Position numbers and translations under genes: made by a program. From NCBI RefSeq assembly GCF_900302505.1, contig NZ_OMOJ01000001.1, positions 868,001 to 932,000 on the forward strand: a stretch of DNA of 64,000 bases. The letters run 5' to 3'. Position 1 is the stretch's first letter; every line of letters starts with the position of its first letter. This stretch comes from Pseudoprimorskyibacter insulae. Lineage in GTDB: Bacteria; Pseudomonadota; Alphaproteobacteria; Rhodobacterales; Rhodobacteraceae. This document shows, piece after piece, positions 26,525 through 34,940 of the stretch. The notes below the pieces were generated by a model. That model was not told the origin of the DNA, searched no databases, and saw nothing but the letters and a program-made list of their open reading frames with translations.

Positions 26525-26683
26525 CGAATTGCGTGGCAATTCGTCAGGTTTGATGGGGTTCGAATTGCTTGCGCAATCCGACATGTTTGATTTTGGATCG
26601 GATCGCTTGCGCGATCCGACCGGGGCGAGGGGGCTTTGCCCCCTCGCGCTCCCCCGCGTATTTGCCAAAGAGAAGAAGAACAG
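26525..26683. repeat. Three-palindrome plus GC-hairpin element, copy 2 (left arm)
   Basis: Palindromes at 26525-26543 (CGAATTGC/GCAATTCG), 26561-26580 and 26598-26619 precede the CGAGGGGGC/GCCCCCTCG hairpin (26626-26646) and a GTATTT tail ending CAGG. The stem bases differ from copy 1 but the pairing is kept. Confidence 0.85.
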
Positions 26684-26779
26684 GACCGGTGCGGTGATAA
26701 ATGTGGGCCGCATTGGTGGCGGGCGGAACAGTTTATTCGCACGTAAATGCGGGTTCGCCGGGGTCGAGCCGAGCTGTCC

Positions 26780-26858
26780 CCTGCTTCTTCTCTTTGATAA
26801 ATACCGCCGGGGGTGAATTGGCCCAAAGGGTCAAGAGGGGGCAGCGCCCCCTTCCTGC
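26780..26858. repeat. Inverted partner arm of copy 2
   Basis: CCTGCTTCTTCTCTTTG-ATAAATACC followed by CCGGGGG and the hairpin GGGGGC-agc-GCCCCC. The first part is the reverse complement of the tail of the left arm, so the two arms face each other across about 95 bases (26684-26779) that hold no gene. Confidence 0.8.
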
Positions 26859-26878
26859 GTTCGCCAAATAAGGCGGCC

Positions 26879-27613
26879 TTAGCCGTAGCGTTTAACGAAG
26901 TTCTTCAGGATCGCAGCCGGCCATTCAACATCGCTGGCGCGGCACATGGCGATCAGCGCATCTGCGTCCTCGGGCGGGAAATAGCCTTTGTTCTTGTAGA
27001 TCCGAATTCGGGTCTCAAACCCGCTGGCATCTGCCTCGGGGTGGAATTGGGTGGCATAGATGTTGGTCTTGTGCCGGACCATCTGGAACGGGCAGGCATC
27101 GCCTGCCAACAGCTGCACCGAATGCTTTGGCAATTCCTGCAAGGCCTCTTTATGGCCGACGAAGGCGTTGAACACCTCGGGCAGACCGTTCAGCAAGGCA
27201 TCCTGTGCACCATCATCCGTCACGCGGCAAGGCACCGCGCCCACACCTTCACCATAGCGCCGTTTGCTGACCTCGGCCCCCAAATGCGCCCCCAGAATCC
27301 CAATCCCATAGCAACAGCCCAAGAACGGCACGTCCTGATCGGTGATCCGCGGCATGAGCGATAGGATCTGCCGCTCAATTCGCGCCTCAACAGGGTCTTT
27401 GGTCGCCGGATCATCGCTTACACAGCCGGGGCCACCGCCAACGATCACGCCCGAATAGGCCGCTGGATCCAGCCCCTCGGGCAGATCTTCGCAATCCAGC
27501 CGGATGCGATGCACCTGATCGGGCTGAAACCCGCCCTTGGCCAGAAATGCGGCGTATTCGTCATCCGAAGCCTCGGCCTCGGGGCGCAATTGCAGGATCA
27601 AAAAACGTGTCAT
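26879..27613 (-). CDS. Class I glutamine amidotransferase-like protein
   Basis: A 244-residue stand-alone glutaminase domain. The nucleophile cysteine is in FLGCCYGIGIL, and the histidine-glutamate pair is in TQFHPEAD. It resembles the GMP-synthase-like amidotransferase group found without a synthetase domain. Members of this group act in several pathways, so the acceptor is unknown. It lies downstream of a repeat element and diverges from yebC. Confidence 0.85.
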   Translation of the reverse strand: MTRFLILQLRPEAEASDDEYAAFLAKGGFQPDQVHRIRLDCEDLPEGLDPAAYSGVIVGGGPGCVSDDPATKDPVEARIERQILSLMPRITDQDVPFLGCCYGIGILGAHLGAEVSKRRYGEGVGAVPCRVTDDGAQDALLNGLPEVFNAFVGHKEALQELPKHSVQLLAGDACPFQMVRHKTNIYATQFHPEADASGFETRIRIYKNKGYFPPEDADALIAMCRASDVEWPAAILKNFVKRYG

Positions 27614-27724
27614 GCCTTTCGATTACCGCGCAGACGCACAATCGCCAAGCCCCGCTCTTGCCCAAACCGCGCCCGATGCCATATAGACAGCCCAATTCAG
27701 ACAACCTGACAGACAGGGGCAACC

Positions 27725-28465
27725 ATGGCCGGCCATAGTAAATGGGCAAACATCCAGCATCGCAAAGGCCGTCAGGACGCGGTCCGCGCGAAGCTGTTCT
27801 CGAAACTCTCCAAAGAAATCACCATCGCCGCCAAGATGGGCGATCCCGATCCCGACAAGAACCCGCGCCTGCGCCTCGCGGTGAAGGAAGCCAAGTCCAA
27901 CTCGATGCCGAAGGACAACATCGAGCGCGCGATCAAGAAATCGGTGCAGGGCGAAGGCGACGAATACGAAGAAATCCGCTACGAAGGCTACGGCCCCAAT
28001 GGCGTGGCCGTGATCGTCGAAGCGATGACCGACAACCGCAACCGCACCGCCTCGAACGTGCGCTCGACCTTCTCGAAGAACGGCGGCAACCTTGGCGAAA
28101 CCGGCTCGGTCGGGTTCATGTTCGAACGCAAGGGCGAAGTGACCTACTCCGCCGATGCGGGCGATGCCGACACCATCATGATGGCTGCTCTGGAAGCGGG
28201 CGCTGAGGATGTCGAATCCTCGGATGAAGGTCACACGATTTACTGCGCCGATACCGATCTGAACGAAGTCTCCAGCGCGCTGGAAGCCGAGCTGGGCGAA
28301 TCGGACTCGACCAAGCTGATCTGGAAGCCGACCACCACGACAGAACTGGATCTGGACGGCATGCAAAAGCTGATGAAGCTGATCGACGCCCTGGAAGATG
28401 ACGATGACGTGCAGCGCGTCACCGCCAACTTCGAAGCCTCCGATGAGGTCATGGCGCAGCTCTGA
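27725..28465 (+). CDS. yebC: YebC/PmpR-family protein
   Basis: A 246-residue protein with the invariant start [19 protein letters not shown] and the later family stretches [33 protein letters not shown] and [14 protein letters not shown]. The family was described as transcriptional regulators; recent work links it to relief of ribosome stalling at proline-rich stretches. Length and motifs are complete. Confidence 0.95.
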   Translation: MAGHSKWANIQHRKGRQDAVRAKLFSKLSKEITIAAKMGDPDPDKNPRLRLAVKEAKSNSMPKDNIERAIKKSVQGEGDEYEEIRYEGYGPNGVAVIVEAMTDNRNRTASNVRSTFSKNGGNLGETGSVGFMFERKGEVTYSADAGDADTIMMAALEAGAEDVESSDEGHTIYCADTDLNEVSSALEAELGESDSTKLIWKPTTTTELDLDGMQKLMKLIDALEDDDDVQRVTANFEASDEVMAQL

Positions 28466-28482
28466 TCGCCGATCATTCGGAA

Positions 28483-28514
28483 CAATGGCCGCCCCACCCG
28501 TGGGCGGCCATTAA
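28483..28514 (+). terminator. Hairpin after yebC
   Basis: AATGGCCGCCC and GGGCGGCCATT form a long stem around CACCCGT just after the yebC stop. The U-tract is weak, so it may be a terminator or an RNA-stabilising hairpin. Confidence 0.5.
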
Positions 28515-28555
28515 CATTTCAGCCCCACGCCGCAAGCCACGCACCGCCCCCACAG

Positions 28556-28613
28556 TATTTTCTGACCAAAAATATCCCGGGGGAGGCGCGCAGCGCCGGG
28601 GGCAGAGCCCCCG
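28556..28613. repeat. TATTTTCTGACC-type element, second copy
   Basis: TATTTTCTGACCAAAAATA with CCCGGGGG, followed by GGCGC-gca-GCGCC-type and GGGGGC-aga-GCCCCC hairpins. It is closely similar to the element at 6253 and lies between the convergent yebC and LysR genes. Confidence 0.65.
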
Positions 28614-28621
28614 AGTCCCCC

Positions 28622-29524
28622 TCACAAACCGCGCAACCGCAGCCGCGCCTGGGCCCGGATCGCGCGGGTCAGTGGCTCCAACGCCGGGGCCAAAAGGCGC
28701 GACACCTGCCAGTGCAGCGGCGTGCCCATCCGTGCGGCCTCGCCACCGATCGCCACCAAAGCGCCGCTCTTGATCAATGGCTCCACCAGCTCCGCCGGGT
28801 TCAGGCCCCAGCCAAGCCCGTGCAGGGCGGCTTCGACAAATCCGGTCGTTGACGGGATCCGGTGAATGGGCGTCGCGGGCGAGGCTTCGCAAAACTGCGC
28901 CATCCATTCGTGCTGCAAGCGGTCCTTTTGGTTGAAGACCAACATCGGGGCCTGCGCCAAAGCCTGCGCTGTCACCCCGTCCGGGAACCATCGCGCGGCA
29001 AAGCCGGGGCTGGCGGTGGCCACATACATCAGCGCGCCGAGCGGATAGCAATCGCAACCCTGCACCGGCGTCGAACGGGCGGTCACGGCGGCCGACACCG
29101 CCCCTTCGCGCAGCCATGTGTCGGAATGGGCTTGGTCGTCGACCTCAAGGTCAAACAGCATCCCATCGGTGCGGGCCAAGGCCGCAGGGAACCATGTGGC
29201 TAGACTGTCGGCATTCAAGGCAATTCGAATGGGGCGTGCTTCGGGGCGGTGGCCCAGTTCGCGGGCCAGATGTGCCTCTAGCTGAGCAACCTGATCGGCG
29301 TGGCGGGTAACATGGCGTCCGGCCTCGGTGGCGGTGCAAGGCGATCCGCGCAATATCAACGGCGCGCCGACACGGTCTTCTAACGCTTTGATCCGCTGCG
29401 AAATCGCGGGCGACGTCACATTGAGCGCACGGGCGGCGGCCTCAAAACTGCCAAAGCGCAGGATCGCACTCAGGGCGGCCAACTGGTCCGGGTCCAGTCG
29501 CATGGGAAGGGCGGGCAGGGGCAT
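28622..29524 (-). CDS. LysR-family regulator, ArgP/LysG type
   Basis: A 300-residue LysR regulator. The winged helix-turn-helix lies in the first 65 residues (LAALSAILRFGSFEAAARAL and SPAISQRIKALED), followed by the effector-binding domain. It diverges from a LysE-type exporter gene, the arrangement of argP-argO and lysG-lysE, where the regulator activates export when basic amino acids accumulate. The roles here are inferred from that pairing. The alternative start at 29503 would remove seven residues. Confidence 0.85.
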   Translation of the reverse strand: MPLPALPMRLDPDQLAALSAILRFGSFEAAARALNVTSPAISQRIKALEDRVGAPLILRGSPCTATEAGRHVTRHADQVAQLEAHLARELGHRPEARPIRIALNADSLATWFPAALARTDGMLFDLEVDDQAHSDTWLREGAVSAAVTARSTPVQGCDCYPLGALMYVATASPGFAARWFPDGVTAQALAQAPMLVFNQKDRLQHEWMAQFCEASPATPIHRIPSTTGFVEAALHGLGWGLNPAELVEPLIKSGALVAIGGEAARMGTPLHWQVSRLLAPALEPLTRAIRAQARLRLRGL

Positions 29525-29623
29525 GCGGCCTCAGATAAGAAATGCTTATCCATAATAATATAGTTGAATTTGCGTGATGCAACACAGATCGATATGTCGG
29601 GCCAACCACTGATAGGAGCGTCT

Positions 29624-30226
29624 ATGTTCACCCTACTGTCCGGCTTTGCCTTATCCGTGTCGCTGATCATGGCGATTGGTGCGCAAAATGCCTTCGTGTT
29701 GCGCCAAGGTCTGCGCCAAGAACATGTCTTTGCGGTCTGCGCCCTGTGCGCATTTAGCGATGCGGTGCTGATTACGGCGGGTGTGACCGGCATGGGGGCC
29801 ATGGTGGCGCGGCTGACGTGGCTGGAAATGACCGTGCGCTGGGGCGGGGCGGCGTTTTTGCTCTGGTACGGGGCGCGAAACTTCTGGTCCGCCTGGACGG
29901 GCGGTGCGGCGCTCAAGGCCGCAGCGGGCGAAACACGCCCCTTGCTGCCGACCTTGCTGACGGCCTTGGCGCTGACTTGGCTGAACCCGCATGTCTATCT
30001 GGATACGGTGCTGCTGCTTGGCTCGATCTCGGCCCGGTATGACAATACGCTGGCTTTCGGGATCGGTGCGGCGCTGGGATCTGCGGTGTTCTTCTTTTCG
30101 CTGGGATATGGCGCTCGGGTTCTGGCACCACTGTTTGCGCGGCCCAAGGCTTGGCAGGTTCTGGACGTGTTGATCGGCATTACAATGTGGGCAATCGCTG
30201 CGTCCTTGGTTCTAGAACGCGGCTAG
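29624..30226 (+). CDS. LysE/ArgO-type amino acid exporter
   Basis: A 200-residue inner membrane protein with six helices. The family signature appears as LIMAIGAQNAFVLRQGL and the later LTWLNPHVYLDT. LysE and ArgO export lysine or arginine. AGGAGCG before the ATG at 29624 supports this start over the upstream in-frame ATG at 29564. It is transcribed away from the LysR gene, with about 100 bases between them that should contain the operator. Confidence 0.9.
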   Translation: MFTLLSGFALSVSLIMAIGAQNAFVLRQGLRQEHVFAVCALCAFSDAVLITAGVTGMGAMVARLTWLEMTVRWGGAAFLLWYGARNFWSAWTGGAALKAAAGETRPLLPTLLTALALTWLNPHVYLDTVLLLGSISARYDNTLAFGIGAALGSAVFFFSLGYGARVLAPLFARPKAWQVLDVLIGITMWAIAASLVLERG

Positions 30227-30286
30227 CCCTTGCCTTTCCCGGCCCGCGCGGTAGGTGTGTTGCACTGACAACTCCCGGAGATTTCC

Positions 30287-31189
30287 ATGCCGACACAGAC
30301 ACCGCAAAACCCGCTGGTGGGCATGGCGTGGATGGTGGTCACCGGGCTGTGCTTTGTCGGCATGACAGCATTCGTCAAATTGCTTGGCAGTCGTATCCCG
30401 GCGGGCGAGGCGGCCTTTCTGCGCTACCTGATCGGATTGGTGTTCCTTATTCCGATGTGGCGCGACCTTGCGGCGATGCGCCTGACGCGCCGCCAATGGG
30501 GGCTGGCGGCGGGCCGCGGAGCGGTGCACACGCTGGGCGTTGTGCTGTGGTTTTATGCGATGACACGCCTGCCCATGGCCGAGGTCACGGCGATGAACTA
30601 TATGACGCCGGTCTATGTGTCGCTTCTGGCGGTGGTCTTCCTTGGTGAACGTTTGGCAATCCGGCGCATTCTGGCGATGCTGGCGGCGCTGATCGGGGTG
30701 CTGATCATCCTGCGGCCCGGTTTCCGGACCTTGGACGGGGGCCATTTTGCCATGCTTGGCACGGCTCTGTTTTTCTCGGTGTCCTACCTGTTGGCCAAGA
30801 TCCAATCGGGCGAGCTTCCGGCCTCGATGGTGGTGGCGCTATTGTCGATCACGGTCTCGGTCGGCCTTGCGCCGATGGCGGTGATGGATTGGGTCGCGCC
30901 AAACCTTTGGGATCTGGTCTTGCTGGCCGGTATTGCCTGTTTCGCAACAGCGGGGCATTTCACCATGACCAAGGCTTTTGCCTCGGCCCCGGTGACGGTG
31001 ACCCAGCCCATCACCTTCCTGCAACTGATCTGGTCGGTCGGGATTGGCGCGGTCTTCTTCCACGAGGCCATAGATTACTGGGTGATTCTGGGTGGTATCG
31101 TGATCCTGTCGGCGGCGACGTTCATCGCCTGGCGCGAGTCGGTGTTGAACCGCAAGATCATGCCGCCGATGAATGCCGCTAAATTTTAG
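30287..31189 (+). CDS. EamA/DMT-family membrane transporter
   Basis: A 300-residue ten-helix membrane protein built of two EamA repeats. Family patterns include AAFLRYLIGLVFLIP and AEVTAMNYMTPVYVSLLAVVFLGERL in the first half and VTQPITFLQLIWSVGIGAVFFHE in the second. It is unlike the EamA protein at 6349 in sequence. The substrate is unknown. It follows the LysE gene by 60 bases on the same strand. Confidence 0.85.
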   Translation: MPTQTPQNPLVGMAWMVVTGLCFVGMTAFVKLLGSRIPAGEAAFLRYLIGLVFLIPMWRDLAAMRLTRRQWGLAAGRGAVHTLGVVLWFYAMTRLPMAEVTAMNYMTPVYVSLLAVVFLGERLAIRRILAMLAALIGVLIILRPGFRTLDGGHFAMLGTALFFSVSYLLAKIQSGELPASMVVALLSITVSVGLAPMAVMDWVAPNLWDLVLLAGIACFATAGHFTMTKAFASAPVTVTQPITFLQLIWSVGIGAVFFHEAIDYWVILGGIVILSAATFIAWRESVLNRKIMPPMNAAKF

Positions 31190-31293
31190 GTCGCATTGTT
31201 TCGCTTTTCGCACAAATGCCATGATTGGCACCCAATTGAAGCCGCATTTCCTATCGAAACTATGTCTATGGCATTTTTCAAGGAGAGCAGGAA

Positions 31294-31491
31294 ATGTTTG
31301 CCAACGATAATTTTACAAATGATTTCAACCAAGTCGCGGCCTTTTTGCAGGGCGAGCGGGCCAAGGCACTATCCGATACCGAATGGCGGTTCCGCGCGCG
31401 TGGATATGGCTACAACCTTCGCAGTACGCCCTTTGGCGTCGAAGTGGCCAAGCTGCCCCGTAATGAACTTCTGGGGCTGATGACCGCGTAA
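31294..31491 (+). CDS. Small hypothetical protein
   Basis: A 65-residue soluble protein (MFANDNFTNDFNQV...) with AAGGAGA ten bases before the start and a strong terminator 70 bases after the stop, so it looks like a real single-gene unit. I do not recognise the family. No signal peptide or membrane segment is seen. Confidence 0.65.
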   Translation: MFANDNFTNDFNQVAAFLQGERAKALSDTEWRFRARGYGYNLRSTPFGVEVAKLPRNELLGLMTA

Positions 31492-31558
31492 GACGGCACA
31501 CCTATACCTACGCGGCGCGCTTCGGACAGGCACGACTGGCGCGGCGCTACGGGATTTA

Positions 31559-31587
31559 CAGGCACACCTTTTGGGGTGTGCCTTTTT
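31559..31587 (+). terminator. Rho-independent terminator
   Basis: GGCACACC-tttt-GGGGTGTGCC followed by TTTTTG, downstream of the small gene at 31294. Confidence 0.85.
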
Positions 31588-31623
31588 GCTTGAAACTTCC
31601 TGATGAGTGGCCAGATTAACCGC

Positions 31624-32280
31624 ATGTTAAGACTCTGTTCCCTATTTATTCTGCTGTGCAGTGCCGCGATGGCTGATCCTTCGGGCCGGGTTGATGTTGT
31701 GGATGGCGACACGATCCATGTGGGTCAGGTTACCGTGCGCCTGCACGGCGTCGATGCGCCCGAACTGGCGCAGACCTGTGCGCGCGCCGATGGCACGGTT
31801 TGGCGCTGCGGCAGTTGGGCCGCGCAAGAGGCGGAGCGCCGGTTTGGCGGCAAATCCGCCACCTGCACCACGCGGGACGTGGATCGCTATGGCCGAATCG
31901 TCGCCACATGCCGCGTCGATGGGCAGGACATGGGGCAGGTGCTGGTGCAGAACGGAATCGCCTTTGCGTTTCGGCAATACTCGATGGCCTATGATCTGGA
32001 TGAAAAAGGCGCGGCCATTGCCCGGCGTGGGCTGCATGCGCATGACGTCATGCCGCCCAGCCAATACCGCGCCCAGCAGCGCAACGCCGTGGCATCAACC
32101 GACGCGCCCGATGCGGCCTGTCCGATCAAGGGCAATATCTCGGGCAAGGGCAACCGGATCTATCACATGCCCGGCCAACGGGACTATGCCCGCACAAGCA
32201 TTCGCACCGAAAACGGCGAACGTTGGTTCTGTTCTGAGGCTGATGCGCGGGCCGCCGGGTGGCGCCGCGCCATGCGCTGA
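31624..32280 (+). CDS. Secreted thermonuclease-family protein
   Basis: A 218-residue exported staphylococcal-nuclease-like protein. A signal peptide ends near residue 17 (LLCSAAMA). The nuclease core has VDVVDGDTIHV, the arginine in VRLHGVDAPE, a later DRYGR, and the C-terminal half of the domain with FAFRQYS. After the domain comes an extension with ACPIKGNISGKGNRIYHMPG, a motif found in SNase-like proteins of Rhodobacterales. It likely degrades nucleic acid in the periplasm or outside the cell. The start at 31624 places the signal sequence correctly. Confidence 0.85.
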   Translation: MLRLCSLFILLCSAAMADPSGRVDVVDGDTIHVGQVTVRLHGVDAPELAQTCARADGTVWRCGSWAAQEAERRFGGKSATCTTRDVDRYGRIVATCRVDGQDMGQVLVQNGIAFAFRQYSMAYDLDEKGAAIARRGLHAHDVMPPSQYRAQQRNAVASTDAPDAACPIKGNISGKGNRIYHMPGQRDYARTSIRTENGERWFCSEADARAAGWRRAMR

Positions 32281-32376
32281 AAAAAGCGCAGATCTGATGC
32301 AGGATTGACCTTAATCAAAGTCGCGATTCCGCGCCGCGCCTATTCTGACTTCAACACTCAAGAACAGGAGGCGCGC

Positions 32377-32619
32377 ATGTCGCATACACCCCATGAACTG
32401 CACGAAGAATTTCCCGAACTGGCCGAAAAGATCAGCGATCTGAAGCAGGCAGATGCCCATTTCGCCCGTCTGGCCGAGGAATATCACGAGATCAACCGCC
32501 GCATCCACCGCGCCGAAACCAATGTTGAGCCGATAGAAGGCTTGGCCGAGGGCGAGCTGCGCAAGCAGCGCGGGGCGCTCAAGGATGAGATTTACCGGAT
32601 GTTGACCACTCCGGCATAA
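32377..32619 (+). CDS. YdcH family (DUF465) protein
   Basis: An 80-residue helical protein of the YdcH/DUF465 family, with ISDLKQADAHFARLAEEYHEINRRIHR as the family core and a coiled-coil look. Its function is unknown. The start at 32377 has AGGAGG upstream. A terminator follows directly. Confidence 0.88.
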   Translation: MSHTPHELHEEFPELAEKISDLKQADAHFARLAEEYHEINRRIHRAETNVEPIEGLAEGELRKQRGALKDEIYRMLTTPA

Positions 32620-32627
32620 CGGTCTGG

Positions 32628-32654
32628 ATGGCGCCCCAAGCGGGCGCCATTTTC
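32628..32654 (+). terminator. Terminator after the YdcH gene
   Basis: ATGGCGCCC-caagc-GGGCGCCAT followed by TTTTC. The end overlaps the stop codon of the convergent gene. Confidence 0.75.
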
Positions 32655-33210
32655 ATTCGTCAAACGGCGGCAGCTTGGCCTTGCGGCGCAGAATTTCGGT
32701 CTCAATCGGCAACTGCTTTGTCTCGTAGGTGATTTTCCACTTCTCATATTCGCGGTCCGACTGTTCCTTGGTCAGCCGCATCGATGCGCCCCACATACTG
32801 GCCGTCGCCGTGGACAACATCAGCGCGGCAACCGCCACGTAAACCAGCTTGGTCACCAGTTTCGGCATATCCTCGCGCTCGTCCGTCTGGGCCAGCATCC
32901 GCGACCAGCCATTGCCGTCCTCATGCGCCTCTTGCCGCAGGGTCCAGCCAAGATAGCCGGTGATCAGCGTGACCAGCGCGGGCACAATCGCCTGAACCGC
33001 AGGTTCGCGGCTAGAGCCAAGCAAGACACCGATCAGCGACCCGACCAGCGCGAATAGAAACCCGGTGGCCGCCATGGATTTGGTGCGGAACATCAGGCGC
33101 AGCACGATCCAGATGCAGCCCGCGATAATCAGGCTGGGCAGGGCGCCATTGAACAGCGCCACTGTGGCGTGATGCAGGAAAATGTCGAACTGTTTGGAAA
33201 ATGCGGTCAT
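32653..33210 (-). CDS. Hypothetical membrane protein
   Basis: A 185-residue protein with four predicted membrane helices (about residues 20-40, 48-65, 70-92 and 125-143) and a charged C-terminal tail (about residues 145-185). I do not recognise the family. It overlaps the preceding small gene by ATGA, so the two form a translationally coupled pair. Confidence 0.7.
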   Translation of the reverse strand: MTAFSKQFDIFLHHATVALFNGALPSLIIAGCIWIVLRLMFRTKSMAATGFLFALVGSLIGVLLGSSREPAVQAIVPALVTLITGYLGWTLRQEAHEDGNGWSRMLAQTDEREDMPKLVTKLVYVAVAALMLSTATASMWGASMRLTKEQSDREYEKWKITYETKQLPIETEILRRKAKLPPFDE

Positions 33211-33434
33211 TGCGCAGGCCGTGTGACAGAGTTCACAAGTTGGTCAATCTGCGCGGGCGTCAAGGTGCTCAGCTTTTCGCGCACGTAATCGGGAAAGGTC
33301 GGGTGCGTGTTGATGCCGATAATTTCGGGCATATCCGGGCAGCCGACCAAGTCTCCGGTCACTGGATCAATGTCGCAGGCCGCTGCCGGATGGGCCGCCG
33401 CAATCAACGCTGCCGCGATGATGAGGTATCGCAT
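33207..33434 (-). CDS. Small exported hypothetical protein
   Basis: A 75-residue protein with a signal peptide (MRYLIIAAALIAAAHPAAA, then CDIDP). The mature part has a cysteine pair (CDIDPVTGDLVGC) and a C-terminal helix ending TPAQIDQLVNSVT. No family is recognised. AAGGAGG precedes the start, and its stop overlaps the start of the next gene. Confidence 0.65.
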   Translation of the reverse strand: MRYLIIAAALIAAAHPAAACDIDPVTGDLVGCPDMPEIIGINTHPTFPDYVREKLSTLTPAQIDQLVNSVTRPAQ

Positions 33435-33502
33435 GGTGCCTCCTTCGTTGACGTATCGTCAGCGTGGGGCGATTCCGGCGTATCCGTCAACCCTTGGTTG
33501 CG

Positions 33503-34900
33503 TCAGTCCACCTGATACGGCAGAACCCCGCGATGGTTGGGGGCAATGGTCAGGCGGCGTTCCAGCGGCGGGACAGAGCGTTGATGGCAATTGGGCCGGT
33601 CGCAGATGCGGCAGGAAATGCCAATCGGCTCAAACGCGCTGTCGCGCGATACGTCAAGACCGTCGGCATAGACCAGCGCCGCCGCGTGGCGCACCTCACA
33701 CCCCAGTGCAATGGCATAGCGGCGCACGGGCGCATCGAAATGCCCGCCGGGTTTTGAGACATCCCGTGCAAGGCTGATGTAGCGCACACCGTCCGGGGTT
33801 TCGGCCAATTGGCGCAGGAACCGGCCCGGCGTTTCAAACGCCCGGTGCACGTTCCACAGCGGGCAGGCTCCGCCGAAACGGGCAAATTGCAACCGCGTGG
33901 CCGAGTGGCGCTTGGTGATCGTTCCGGCCTGATCGACGCGGACAAAGAAGAACGGAATGCCCTTCGCGCCGGGCCGTTGCAGCGTGGATAGACGGTGGGC
34001 GACCTGCTCAATCGAGGTGCCGAACCGGCCCGCCAACAGCTCCAGATCGTGGCGCGTGTCCTGCGCGGTTTCCAGAAACGCGCGGTACGGCATGAGCGCG
34101 GCCCCGGCGAAATAATTGGCAAGGCCGATCTTGGCGATAGACCGTGCGGCATCCGACTGGAACCTCGCCAGATCAAGCGTCGCCTCAAGCAGCGCATCCT
34201 GATGCAGCAGCGCGACCTGTAGCATCATCTGAAAGGTTTGGGTTTCCGCGGGCACCAGTGACGACAGGGTCAGAATACGCGCATCGCTGTCGAAATGGCG
34301 CAGCACATCGGTCCGGGCAAGGCGCAGCGTAATACCAGAGCTTTCCAGAAACCGCGTCATGGCGCTGCGCGGATCGCCCCGGCCAAGCTGGGCGGCGAAA
34401 TGTTCGGCGGCCCGGTCCACGGCGTCGATGTAGTTGTCACAATAGTGGAAAAAGTCGCGCACCTCTTCCCACGGGCTTGGCTGAAGCTGCGCCCCTTCGC
34501 GGCCAAGCGCCTCATCCAGCGAGGCAAGCCGTTCATGGGTTTGGCGGTAGGCGCGGTGCAGTTCCAGAAAGGCGCGGGCCAGGGCAGGGGCGTTGGACGC
34601 GGTCAGGCGCAAATCGGCCAAGGGCGGCGCACCATCGGCAAAGACCGGGTCGGCCAAGGCTTCGCGCATATCGGTGACAAGGCGTTCGGCGTCGGAATGG
34701 CCCAGTTCGGTTACGTCTTGGCCGAACTCTTGCGCGAGGGCCAGAACAACCGTGGTCGAGACCGGCCGGTTGTTGTTCTCCATCTGGTTCAGATAGGGCA
34801 GCGACACCCCCAGCTTGGCCGCAAAGTCCTTTTGCGTCAGGCCAAGACGGCTGCGGATTTCCCGAAGTTTCGCACCGGCATAGAGTTTCTGGACCGCCAT
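33503..34900 (-). CDS. pccR: Short-chain fatty acyl-CoA regulator PccR (ScfR family)
   Basis: A 465-residue transcription factor. An XRE helix-turn-helix occupies about residues 8-62 (LGLTQKDFAAKLGVSLPYLNQ). The middle resembles the IrrE/ImmA peptidase fold, but I see no HExxH, so it is probably a sensing domain. The C-terminal domain holds the ScfR cysteine cluster ISCRICDRPNCHQR. In Rhodobacter sphaeroides PccR activates propionyl-CoA carboxylase genes in response to propionyl-CoA. Here it lies near pccB with one MFS gene between. TTTGCA sites directly abut its start codon, which suggests autoregulation. The start at 34900 (MAVQKLYAG) fits the family. Confidence 0.88.
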   Translation of the reverse strand: MAVQKLYAGAKLREIRSRLGLTQKDFAAKLGVSLPYLNQMENNNRPVSTTVVLALAQEFGQDVTELGHSDAERLVTDMREALADPVFADGAPPLADLRLTASNAPALARAFLELHRAYRQTHERLASLDEALGREGAQLQPSPWEEVRDFFHYCDNYIDAVDRAAEHFAAQLGRGDPRSAMTRFLESSGITLRLARTDVLRHFDSDARILTLSSLVPAETQTFQMMLQVALLHQDALLEATLDLARFQSDAARSIAKIGLANYFAGAALMPYRAFLETAQDTRHDLELLAGRFGTSIEQVAHRLSTLQRPGAKGIPFFFVRVDQAGTITKRHSATRLQFARFGGACPLWNVHRAFETPGRFLRQLAETPDGVRYISLARDVSKPGGHFDAPVRRYAIALGCEVRHAAALVYADGLDVSRDSAFEPIGISCRICDRPNCHQRSVPPLERRLTIAPNHRGVLPYQVD

Positions 34901-34939
34901 TTTGCACCTTTGCATCACGAATGACGCAGTTTTGCAAAA
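34901..34939. promoter_or_regulatory. TTTGCA operator cluster in front of pccR
   Basis: Two half-sites TTTGCA (34901-34906 and 34909-34914) and a full TTTGCAAA (34931-34938) fill the 40 bases between the MFS gene and the pccR start codon. The motif matches the TTTGCAAA unit reported, as I recall, for PccR of R. sphaeroides. Confidence 0.65.
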
Positions 34940-34940
34940 T

